64,000 nt of DNA from Prosapia bicincta (taxonomy: Eukaryota; Arthropoda; Insecta; Hemiptera; Cercopidae): assembly GCA_036971475.1 (NCBI GenBank), contig JBAIZL010000005.1, forward strand, positions 60,458,155 to 60,522,154. The letters run 5' to 3'. Below, in pieces: positions 11,601 through 20,011 of the stretch. How positions within the stretch are numbered: position 1 is the first letter of the stretch; the number at the start of each line of letters is the position of its first letter. The position numbers and the translations under genes are program-made. Below the pieces are notes generated by a model, which was given only the letters and a program-made list of their open reading frames with translations, was not told the DNA's origin and did no database searches.

Positions 11601-12866
11601 ATTTCAGCTTCTGTAAAAGGAAGTATTAAATTACATATCCACACCCATTCTAGAGAAAAACCTTACAAATGTTCACTGTGTGATTATTCAGCTTCTGGAA
11701 AATGAAGTCTTTTAAAATATATAGATACCCATCCTGAAGAAAAACTTTACAAATATTCATAGTGTGATATTTCAGCTTCTGTAAAAGGAAGTATTAAATT
11801 ACATATCCACACCCATTCTAGAGAAAAACCTTACAAATGTTCACAGTGTGATTATTCAGCTTCTGGAAAATGAAGTCTTATAAAATATATAGATACCCAT
11901 TCGAAAGTAAAACTTTACAAACATTCATAGTGTGATATTTCAGCTTCTGTAAAAGGAAGTATTAAATTACATATCCACACCCATTCTAGAGAAAAACCTT
12001 ACAAATGTTCACAGTGTGATTATTCAGCTTCTGGAAAATGAAGTCTTATAAAATATATAGATACCTATCCTGAAGAAAAACTTTACAAACATTCATAGTG
12101 TGATATTTCAGCTTCTGTAAAAGGAAGTATTAAATTACATATCCACACCCATTCTAGAGAAAAACCTTACAAATGTTCACAGTGTGATTATTCAGCTTTT
12201 GGAAAATGAAGTCTTTTAAAATATATAGATACCCATCCTGAAGAAAAACTTTACAAATATTCATAGTGTGATATTTCAGCTTCTGTAAAAGGAAGTATTA
12301 AATTACATATCCACACCCATTCTAGAGAAAAACCTTACAAATGTTCACAGTGTGATTATTCAGCTTCTGGAAAATGAAGTCTTATAAAATATATAGATAC
12401 CCATTCGAAAGTAAAACTTTACAAACATTCATAGTGTGATATTTCAGCTTCTGTAAAAGGAAGTATTAAATTACATATCCACACCCATTCTAGAGAAAAA
12501 CCTTACAAATGTTCACAGTGTGATTATTCAGCTTCTGGAAAATGAAGTCTTATAAAATATATAGATACCTATCCTGAAGAAAAACTTTACAAACATTCAT
12601 AGTGTGATATTTCAGCTTCTGTAAAAGGAAGTATTAAATTACATATCCACACCCATTCTAGAGAAAAACCTTACAAATGTTCACAGTGTGATTATTCAGC
12701 TTCTGGAAAATGAAGTCTTATAAAATATATAGATACCCATTCGAAAGTAAAACTTTACAAACATTCATAGTGTGATATTTCAGCTTCTGTAAAAGGAAGT
12801 ATTAAATTACATATCCACACCCATTCTAGAGAAAAACCTTACAAATGTTCACAGTGTGATTATTCT
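5635..12866 (+). repeat. 168-bp zinc-finger-derived satellite, about 43 tandem dimers
   Basis: About 43 head-to-tail copies of a 168-bp unit, each equal to two 84-bp finger modules. In the ancestral frame the first module carries TGA (SGK-stop-SL) and the second carries TAG before the second cysteine codon (YS-stop-CDIS). Both stops are present in essentially every copy, so they predate the expansion. Variants mark the copies: CATCCTGAAG versus CATTCGAAAG, CAAATATT versus CAAACATT, CTTTTA versus CTTATA, and CCGC versus CCAC. One divergent module at about 7400-7490 interrupts the array, and one copy has a one-base deletion near 9980. The array ends where the conserved 3' flank begins (CTGCTCCTGTAAAAG). 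Blocks B and C hold only one or two copies of this dimer. Confidence 0.92.
9162..12352 (+). repeat. Higher-order repeat of seven dimers (1176 bp) within the satellite
   Basis: Classifying each dimer by its variants gives an ordered seven-unit pattern starting at 9162, repeated at 10337 and again at 11513. The pattern is: AT/CAAACATT/CCAC; TT/CAAATATT/CCAC; AT/TCGAAAG; AT with ACCTATCCTG; TT/CAAATATT; AT/CAAACATT; AT/CAAATATT/CCGC. The first period is 1175 bp because of the single-base deletion near 9980. The third copy follows the order for five dimers and then repeats the TCGAAAG and CTATCCTG types. Blocks of seven dimers were therefore duplicated together, as expected from unequal crossing-over. 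Confidence 0.8.
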
Positions 12867-14080
12867 GCTCCTGTAAAAGTTAGTGCTATAACATATAGGA
12901 TTCCTCACTACGGAGATTGAGACAAAAAGAGTGCTATTGTGTTTGTTTTGCTTAAAATAATACTTATAGGTTGGGAGCAACATTTTTCAGGGACGGACTA
13001 TACTATTTTAAATTGAGTTCAAACTAAAGGAATTGAGCTTCATCAATATTTACTGCAACTGTATTTGCTAAAATACTGAGAAAATAGTTTTGCGTCTTGA
13101 CAAAAACGGATTAATTTGATTAATTTGTGCCGTAATCACTGCAATAGTCACAATGTTAATATTTTTTCAGATTGCCTATTTATAATTCATTATAACCTGT
13201 ACATTCTGGTTATAGGTTTTAATAAATAGATGATAATTTTTCTTCGAAAATATTGTTTTTGCTTTTCCATTGGTTTTAAAGTTATATATATACTTGTACG
13301 TTTTAATGACTTCATTTTCTATATTCTATACCATTTGTATGTTTTAAAGGGTTTTCATTTTGTGTCTCTGTGAAATATGTATTGTTGTTTGGATAATGTA
13401 TTGTGGTTAATATATTATAATTAATTTTTTCATATTACATTGTAAAGTTGAATCTTACAAGCATTGGCTTGTATTTCCAGATCACTAGAATATTATTTTA
13501 GTTAGAACCTTACAAATTTTCTGACTACAACATTGTAATTATTCCACTTCTTTAGAGCAAGTCTTACAACACATGTAAATATCTAGTCTGTAAAAACCTT
13601 TCCAAATGTTCACAGTGTGATTATTTCCCTCCTGTAAAACAATACTTACATTACATGTACCTATTCTGTAGTTTCAGTTTTGAATACTTTGAAATCTCTT
13701 TTTATTTAATAAATTAATAGACCCATTTTAACTTTCGAGTAAGTAAAATGTACTTAATAATGAAGTCAATTAAAATCTACTCACACAAAAATGTATTTAA
13801 TAAAATATTCTATTAAACTACAATGAAATTATTGGAAAGAACCCCAATACCACAAAAATAATTACAAAATACTCTGTTTGGATTAATTTTGTCTTAACTT
13901 TATACATAACCTTAAGTTTATTTTGATTTTATAATTTATGTTAGTTTTCAAGTAAACGTCACCCTATATTCTGATGAATTGAAGTAGATGTCCAGTGAGT
14001 GTATAATGTAAATAAAGAGTTTTGTGAACAGAACTTCTTATAAAAGAAATATTTGGTGTTATTTTTTTCAATTTTGAAGG
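12867..14080. repeat. Conserved 3' flank of block A
   Basis: AT-rich sequence that recurs at 51438-52650 (close match) and 30067-31455 (B lacks the first 300 bases and has insertions). A partial copy lies at 43970-44545. Very old finger relics are visible at about 13500-13670 (CCTTACAAATTTT, TGTTCACAGTGTGATTAT). No ORF of interest. Polyadenylation-like AATAAA sequences are present, but none can be assigned. Confidence 0.75.
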
Positions 14081-14177
14081 TAGTTTATTATTATTATTAC
14101 TAAAACTCGGAGGGACCTTATCGGTGTAGGGCACTTAGCTGCAGCCTTTGTACTCTTTTCCCATTCCTACCACAGGA

Positions 14178-14360
14178 CTAGCTTAGTGGATACCTACCTC
14201 TGCAGAAACCAAGTACCCACCTGATGCTAAATCTTCTGATATCCTCTGGTGTACATACCTGCAAGCCAAACCACTTTTTCCTTGCAGCTCCCAAAGCAGG
14301 ACACTCACAGAGTGCGTGGATTGGGTTTTCCTCTTGGTCCTTGTCGCATCTCTTGCACAC
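14178..14360 (-). pseudogene. ORF2 C-terminus with Cys/His motif (copy 1)
   Basis: Encodes MCKRCDKDQEENPIHALCEC followed by PALGAARKKWFG, the C-terminal CxxC...HxxxC motif found after RNase H in many non-LTR ORF2 proteins. It is out of frame with the RNase H ORF upstream, so the protein is broken. The block C counterpart at 52745-52927 has lost the first cysteine (MSKRC). Confidence 0.65.
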
Positions 14361-14474
14361 AGGGGACCTAGATTTTCCAATTTGGTATTGGAACCGCCTC
14401 AGATTCCCATGGCCTGTGACCAGCTCTACAGTAACTCTGAGTTGATGTCTACTTAAGAAGAGTAGTTCTTTGCC

Positions 14475-15060
14475 TCACAAATCTCCTAAGTAACCCCAGA
14501 GTACCTTGGATTTGTAACACCCCAAGGTTGCTTTCCATTCTTCCCTGCACAACCTGTCTATATGTGTTGTGATCCTCCTGCGCCCCTCCTGAGGCGGCAT
14601 ACCCATTGCCCTCAGCAACGGTCCTTGAGTTACACACCCTTGTTTTGCTAAGGTGTCAGCTCTCTCATTCTCTATCCAGCCAGAATGTCCTTGAATCCAG
14701 GTTAGGTTGAGCGAATTATACTTACTCAGCTCTGCTAGAGAAGCTATAGTCTCAGCCACCAGCCTAGAGCTGGTACTAGCCTTACCTAATGCCTTCAGAG
14801 CTGCCTGACTGTCCGAGCAAATCCAGATGGTCTTGCCCCTCCTGCCAGACTCTATTATTTCCTCAGCACATAGTTTGATCGCAAGCACCTCCGCCTGGAA
14901 GTCAGAGTTATAGTCCTCCAGGCGATGACAAAATCTCTCTTGGTCTCTCGGTCCACTAAATCCTGCTCCCACTCCTTCCGTCATCCTGGACCCATCAGTG
15001 AACCAGATTTCACCATGTCTGGGTCTATACTCCGCCCATGCCTCTCTTGCAGGAATATGG
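14475..15060 (-). pseudogene. ORF2 RNase H domain (copy 1)
   Basis: The RNase H fold is easy to follow: WFTDGSRMTEG near 15000, QAEVLAIKLCAEE, ICSDSQAALKAL, IQGHSGWIENERADTLAKQG. The four acidic residues (TDGS, AEVLA, SDSQ, ADTLA) and the histidine of QGHSGW are all present, so this domain alone looks catalytically complete. The reading frame from the first methionine (14984) runs 169 codons to 14475. RNase H in such elements degrades the RNA strand during target-primed reverse transcription. Without an RT core and with frameshifts on both sides it cannot act as part of ORF2. Confidence 0.8.
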
Positions 15061-15229
15061 ATTTTGTATTTTCGTTTTTCCCTTTTAAGAGACAGTATCT
15101 TATCCTGAGATTCTATCAGAGCTCCTTCAGTGAATCCCCAAATAGCTGTTTATGACGTTTGCTACTTGTCTTCCACTGCCTGGTACAACTTAGCCGGTAT
15201 GCAGTTTTCATTGCCTCCATCCTAATTTG

Positions 15230-15330
15230 AAGGATGGAAAACCCAACATAACCTTCATGGCCGGTTTGGGGATAAAGATAACTTTCGTTTTGAGCCACCT
15301 GCTAACACTTTAATCAGTCTAGCAGTGTCA
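15230..15330 (-). other. Deletion scar where the RT core is missing (copy 1)
   Basis: The minus strand reads WLKTKVIFIPKP, the motif at the start of a non-LTR reverse transcriptase. Within a few codons it passes to GFSILQIRMEAMKTAYRLS, a post-RT segment. The intervening palm and fingers, including the catalytic aspartate pair, are gone (in this group about 1.5 kb). The same scar is seen at about 53830, so the deletion predates duplication of the block. Confidence 0.65.
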
Positions 15331-15509
15331 CTCAGTGTGCTTGTCTCTGAGCACCACTTTCTCAAGAAGCACGTTTTACCTTTTTTATTAGATTTTTATA
15401 GAGACCCTGACTGTCTTCTCTGCATATAGAGACTATGCCTGCCAGGTCTCCGCCGTTTTCTTCTTCTTTGCTCTATTAAAGAGCCTTCTAGTTAGTTTCC
15501 GTCTTGCCT

Positions 15510-16383
15510 CTAACTCGCTGTTCCACCACGCCCAGTGTTTATCCGCAAGAGAGGGCAATTTTCCTCAAATGACGTGGAAATTACAATCCTGATGTAGGCC
15601 TCAATATTTTCCAGTTCGTTTGATGTACCATATTTACCACGGAAGTCTAACATCCGCCTCCTCACCGAGGACTTAAAACCTTCCCAGTTTGTCCTCGGGT
15701 TCCTAAGCCACACCACATGGGGGGACATCTTCCATCATCGTAGTAGTGATGATCAGTGATCAGACATAGAGGGCTCATACGAAACCTGCCAGTCATGCAC
15801 CTACTTTACCATCTGTTTATTACAGAAGGTGATATCTAGTACCTCCATTCTGTTTGAAGTGACAAATATTGACTCGGCACCTGTGTTTAAAAACCACAAA
15901 GTTTTCTTCAATCAAGAAAGCGAGGAGCTCCTCACCTCGCTCATTTGTGTCTGTGCTGCCCCACACCTCATTATGAGCATTGGAATCACAACACACTAAG
16001 ATTCCTATATTCCTCTCCCTGCAGTACCGAAGTAATTTACGTAATTCTGCAGGGGTGATTCTCTATTGTGGGCACAGTAAGTGGAGACCACGATAAACTC
16101 CCTGCTCCCACTTACCTCGAATTCTAACCACTGCAAGGTCTCTAGTTGAGAATTCTTAAATCAGCGTGGCTTCTAGTCCTCTGACTATCACACATGCTCT
16201 GTGCACCTCATGTTCCCCATATGCGTAGGTGCGCCCAGCTGCAGTCAGACCCCTTATACGGTTTCTGACCAGCCACGGTTCTTGCACCAGCGCCAGCGCT
16301 GGTAATGTGTGCCTCACATTTAAGCACCTGGTTAGAACCACCGAGGCGCTTTTACTGTGGTGTAAGTTAATCTGCAGGATCAT
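15510..16383 (-). pseudogene. ORF2 AP-type endonuclease, broken (copy 1)
   Basis: ORF2 starts at ATG 16383 with MILQINLHHSKSASVVL and contains ALVQEPWLVRNRIRGL, the N-terminus of an apurinic-type endonuclease. After a TAA near 16156 the domain continues with CDSNAHNEVWGSTDTNERGE, then LDITF-like and SDH-like positions, and the linker WLRNPRTNWEGFKSSVRRRM at about 15700-15640. Several stops interrupt it. The enzyme nicks the target site. The ORF2 start overlaps the end of ORF1 by 17 bases in a different frame. Confidence 0.75.
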
Positions 16384-17071
16384 TGGTTGAGGGGTGGAGC
16401 TTAGCTGACGGTACCACTTCTCTCAGCCATTTTGCCGATTCCTCCTCAGCACAAATAAATGCTGCGACTCCATCTCTTAAGTGAGTGTCTCTGAATCGCG
16501 GAACAAAACCTCTACTAGGAGTGTCCAGAATCCGGTCCATGACGGTGCCCTTAAGGTGGTCGAACGCCGCCATTTCCATCCTCAGGCCTACACTATCCTC
16601 AAAGGTAACTAGAACCCTCGGTAGGTTGGCGGAAATCAACGAGAAAGACAGACCTCCCGACCCAACAGGCATAGACCCTTGTCTATTCCTTTTGGCCTCC
16701 GACTCTGGAGTAGGATTAGAAGTACTCCTTTCCTTCCTCTTCCTCTCTTTCTCTTGTACTAAGGTCCTACAGGATCCACTGGCGGGGTGGGTTCTAGCCC
16801 CAGCCTCCGTCAAACCCTTCCGCTGCCTGGACTGGTGTTTCCTCAGAGAGGGTGGCCGTGGTTCTCTGCTCTCCGCCTCCGCCTTCTTTGCTTCCTCATG
16901 GTAGGAATGCCAGAGTGCTTTCCTTCTTTGTGTCCCACTCATTCCTCTAGTTGCCTTCGTAACTAGTTTTCCATCTGTTTCTACGGGGGCCGAAGCCACA
17001 TCCTTTGGGACAGATTCGTCGGTAGGTTCTAAGCCCTGACCAGTTAAGTTTATTTTTTTTGTTTCTGCCAT
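16367..17071 (-). CDS. Non-LTR retrotransposon ORF1 protein (234 aa, copy 1)
   Basis: The only intact ORF of the element. It has a charged, Lys/Arg/Glu-rich N-terminal half (QRRKALWHSYHEEAKKAEAE, KERKRKERSTSNPTPESEAK). The C-terminal domain reads LPRVLVTFEDSVGLRMEMAAF, GFVPRFRDTHLRDGVAAFIC and EEESAKWLREVVPSAKLHP, which resembles the DUF4780-type domain of insect retroelement ORF1 proteins (from memory). No CCHC knuckle is visible. ORF1 proteins bind element RNA. The start at 17071 is the first ATG. The frame ends inside the ORF2 start, an overlap compatible with coupled translation. Block C carries a frameshifted version. Confidence 0.65.
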   Translation of the reverse strand: MAETKKINLTGQGLEPTDESVPKDVASAPVETDGKLVTKATRGMSGTQRRKALWHSYHEEAKKAEAESREPRPPSLRKHQSRQRKGLTEAGARTHPASGSCRTLVQEKERKRKERSTSNPTPESEAKRNRQGSMPVGSGGLSFSLISANLPRVLVTFEDSVGLRMEMAAFDHLKGTVMDRILDTPSRGFVPRFRDTHLRDGVAAFICAEEESAKWLREVVPSAKLHPSTNDPAD

Positions 17072-17990
17072 GTGTTCCCAAGAGCAGCTAGGGAAATAAA
17101 GGTCCCTTACTGCTTACGGCGGTAAGGCGACTCAAGTACTCAGGGGTGGACCCAGGTGCCCCTGAGGCTCCGTTAAAGACCCTCCTTACCATGAGGGCCA
17201 CGAATCTACATCGGCACGGATTGCATAACACCTTCAGATCGGGGGTGTAAGTGCCCATTCAGACCACCAACCTGGATGGGGGGTGCTTCTTTTTTCCCGC
17301 CCGCAAAGGAAGGGCAGAGCGAGAGCCGGGCAGAACAGCCCTTCAAGTGCTAGGACTGGCCCGTTTATAGGGAGCCACATACGTACAGCTCCGCTCCACC
17401 CGTCCCCCACGCCCGGATTAAGCCTCTCCACCATGTCAAGGTGTTGCAGCCCATAGGAGAGGAGTAAAACCATAGACTGTAGAAGAAAACTAAATGCCGA
17501 GTGGGTACTTAATTTCCAGTAGATCCCAAGCAATGTAAACACCACTGGCAATATAAAGGCTGATCAACTACCTTAGTACAAGCCTCCCTCAGCCCAAGCA
17601 TCTGAGTTCACTACAGTCTTCCAGGTCCCTAATAAAGATGTCCACCACAAAATGGAATCACGTTCGATTGAGGAAAGTCTCAGCAGAAAAGCGGTGGAAA
17701 TCTTGTGACTGGAGACCAATTGACCATAACTTGCCCCGAGCCGTTAGCGATGCAGCGTCCAGATTGAAGACCTGTCATGATTACCTTACTGCGGCCTCAA
17801 TCGCATACATGTGCTACTGACCCCCGAGTGTCTCCTGCGTGGTAGTGAACTTATGAATGTTAAACACTTTAATGATTGCACAGTCCTGGACCGGGAACAG
17901 GATTACAACACTCCCATCTTCAAAGAGGCCCACCTCTAGTGGTCAGCTCGTCGCCAAATAGCTCAACTACCAAGGGTGGGAGTTGGCTAC
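17072..17990 (-). other. Probable 5' leader of the non-LTR element (copy 1)
   Basis: GC-rich sequence continuing upstream of ORF1 with the same composition, matched at about 55645-56560. A 60-codon plus-strand ORF (17638-17820) is shared by both copies. All three of its base differences from block C change the amino acid, so it is not treated as a gene. Confidence 0.5.
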
Positions 17991-18020
17991 TAAGTAAACT
18001 TTTCCACTGAATGTGAAGAC

Positions 18021-18335
18021 TTGCGTTTAGACAGGTCTGAATTTTTCTGTATTTTTTTACTAGACAAGCGTATTTCCAATAAGAAAAGAACAATTGCACT
18101 TTTCGTTGATAACTGCCTTGCACATCTGCACAACATTAATTCTAAACTAAAGAATGTGAATGTGGTTTTCTTCCCACTCAATGTAACTTCATTACTTCTA
18201 CCTCCCAGTCAGGAAGTAATAAGAATTTTGAAGTTATGCTATATAAAGAGACTTTTAAAAAAGATTGTGACCAAAGTAAAGAATAATGAAGCTGTAACCA
18301 AAGACTTTGTGAATCTTGAATTTGTGTTTCATTAA
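18021..18335 (+). pseudogene. pogo/Tigger-type DDE transposase fragment (block A)
   Basis: Encodes RTIALFVDNCLAHLHNI, then LKNVNVVFFPLNVTSLLLPP, SQEVIRILKLCYIKRLLKKI and a conserved KDFVNLEF end. This matches the DDE_1 (pogo/Tigger/CENP-B-like) pattern of LfvDNc.aH, then vFlPpntTs.lQPlDqGvI..lK..Y. The aspartate of VDN is present, but the expected last acidic residue in the QPLDQG motif is replaced (PPSQEV), so it would be inactive even if expressed. Only this C-terminal catalytic part remains. Homologues lie at about 32885-33118 and 56640-56897. Confidence 0.75.
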
Positions 18336-18499
18336 ATGTTTTTGCTCTGATTACAACCTGTGTAGTGCATAGTATAGTTTGTGTTAAGTGTATTTAAATT
18401 AATTAAGGCAGTTACTTCAATTCAGTGTTATTTTTTTACTCAATTAGATCGAGCTGTAATTCTGGTTTGAATGATTTACAACCCATATTAAAAGGCATG

Positions 18500-19040
18500 C
18501 TAAAAATTTCCAGGTCCTGTACGATAACTTTAAAGTCTAGGAATGTCCGTTGAAATTTTTCATGAAGAAATTTCAACCTTTTTTCATAACTCTTGAGTTT
18601 TTCTCAATAGAGGCAAGTTAATTCTTTAGTAAGACAAAAGTTATGATCAATATCTTTTTAAAAAAATCAGTAACTGAGCTATCAGTTATGTCCGTACTTT
18701 CATCCGACGCAAAACAACATTTTAAAATCGCTAATGATCTACTCAAGTTGTGAAACAACTGCTTATAAATTACTTCAATTTTAGATAGTTTTTTACTCAG
18801 AGCTCCTTTACGGCTGCATTATTTAGTCATAGTTTCATACTTTTGCTTTATTATGTTTTGTAATGAAGTTTCGTGGGTGGTTGAATTTCTTAGATATGAC
18901 TGCAGAACCATTGCAAATGAAGTACAGAGGATTATCCGTAACAGGTTTAAAAAAGTATTTCCAAGTCCACGAATCTTTAGAAACACGACATTCTGAATCA
19001 ACTTTACTTGCCATAGTAACATTAAAAAATGTAAACAATC
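18500..19040 (-). pseudogene. hAT/ZBED-like transposase relic (block A)
   Basis: On the minus strand, near 18980-18835, KYFFKPVTDNPLYFICNGSA and VISKKFNHPRNFITKHN resemble the N-terminal BED-like finger of ZBED/GTF2IRD2-type hAT proteins. Further on come CCFASDESTDITDSS (the DESTD motif near 18710) and KLKSYEKRLKFLHEKF, FLDFKVIVQDLEIFSMPF. Frames are broken and the middle of the protein (TDGAPNM to RQFRKCLE) is missing. That part survives in block B. Confidence 0.65.
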
Positions 19041-19279
19041 ACTATCAACAAAGTAAAAACATAAAAATATATGCCATTTACAGCCTTGTATCTGACTGAA
19101 CTACTGACCTTATAAGCAGTAGCCTGATCTTAAATAAAAATAAGTCCGGTAGCGGCCTATTCTATTCAAACTTTTTCGAGCAAATCGAATTGTACTCCAC
19201 ATTACCTTGTTATTAATCACTTAAACAGTAGTTTATGTCTATCCGAACTAAAATTTTGTAAAACTTACTGAGACAGAAC

Positions 19280-19312
19280 GTTTCGATCGTTATATGTGCC
19301 GATCTTCATCAG
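19280..19312 (-). ncRNA. Hammerhead-ribozyme-like core (block A)
   Basis: The minus strand reads GACA, CTGATGA, A, GATCG, loop GCACATATAA, CGATC, GAAAC and then, after a few bases, TGTC. CTGATGA and GAAA are the invariant hammerhead core strands. GATCG/CGATC forms stem II and GACA/TGTC can form stem I. Stem III would be minimal, as described for Penelope-like retroelement hammerheads, which are thought to act as dimers. Related copies are at 34493-34522, 57846-57878 and 59009-59039. No Penelope reverse transcriptase is seen. Confidence 0.55.
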
Positions 19313-19328
19313 TGTCTTCTGCAGACCA

Positions 19329-19390
19329 TGTTATTAAACTACAGTCATCTACTACAGCACAACCCCTACAGTCATCTACTACAGCACAAC
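19329..19390. repeat. 27-bp tandem duplication shared by blocks A and C
   Basis: CTACAGTCATCTACTACAGC with the following ACAAC-CC occurs twice in a row here and at about 57905-57960, but once in block B (about 34549). It supports A and C as sister copies. Confidence 0.8.
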
Positions 19391-19751
19391 GCCTACATAA
19401 GGAGAAGGAAACTACAATTTTATTTTATTTCTGCAGAAAATAAATTTTTCTTATATGCAATTATAGGTTACTCCATACCAAGCTGCGGGCCGGTTTGACT
19501 AGCTCTTAGGGCAGCCAGCTTATCACTGGCTTACACAGAGTATGGAACGTAATGTATTTCATACGGAAATCTAATACGGAGAAAAAGAAACATTCTGAAC
19601 ACAATAATGGAACATTTCTAGATTTTCAACTGCATAAATCTTGAAACACTGATTTTGCTGATAATATTGATAATCACCTTTAAGTGATTCCAACCGTATT
19701 AGAATATAGGCAAAATATATCGAAACCAACACAGAAATTAGCCTCGGAAAA

Positions 19752-19836
19752 CACGCTAAAGTTAGGTTATGTTAGGCTTATTTATTTTACTTCCTAATGA
19801 AACGGTAAATACAACCTAACCTAACTTTAGCGTATA
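19752..19836. repeat. Small inverted repeat, MITE-like
   Basis: CGCTAAAGTTAGGTTATGTT is followed about 50 bp later by AACCTAACCTAACTTTAGCG, an imperfect palindrome. Copies are at about 35513-35600 and 58329-58408. Probably a small foldback element. The AACCTAACC stretch is too short to call telomeric. Confidence 0.5.
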
Positions 19837-20011
19837 ACCCTGGAAAACGCATTAAAGTTAACTTAGGTTAGTAAACAATATCATGAGCTTAGTGGTACAA
19901 TATATTCCAATGAAAATATTGGAAACAACCCCAATACCACAAAAATACTAGGTGTTTTAGGAATCGAAACAATTATAAAAAAATTACTCTGGTACAATAT
20001 TTCTTGTTATA

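Larger units (their letters stand above)
14081..17990 (-). mobile_element. RNase H-bearing non-LTR retrotransposon, RT core deleted (copy 1)
   Basis: A GC-richer element on the minus strand inside AT-rich DNA. In order it has a 5' leader, ORF1 (17071-16367), ORF2 endonuclease from 16383, a remnant of the RT start, an RNase H domain, a C-terminal cysteine/histidine motif, and a (TAA)n 3' tail at 14081-14100. Block B lacks it: there the flank after TTGAAGGTAGTT continues without an element. RNase H plus a TAA tail suggests the I/R1/LOA group, but I cannot assign the clade. The reverse-transcriptase palm is missing. The 5' end at about 17990 is judged from base composition only, and I found no target-site duplication. 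Confidence 0.85.

Noticed and set aside
5635..12866. Recoding or suppressed stops that would let the satellite encode a giant zinc-finger protein
   Set aside because: Two different stops per dimer, loss of cysteine and linker residues, and a one-base deletion near 9980 argue against coding.
5635..12866. CRISPR-like array
   Set aside because: The repeats are contiguous finger modules without unique spacers, in a eukaryotic genome context.
16485..16904. Plus-strand 139-codon ORF (and 55058-55486)
   Set aside because: Antisense of the retrotransposon ORF1, which has the recognisable domain.
17638..17820. 60-codon ORF shared by blocks A and C (again at 56207-56389)
   Set aside because: It lies in the antisense of the retrotransposon leader, and all three base differences are amino-acid changes, so there is no sign of selection for protein.
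19795..19825. Interstitial TTAGG telomeric repeat (AACCTAACCTAAC)
   Set aside because: Only about two units long and part of a small inverted repeat.
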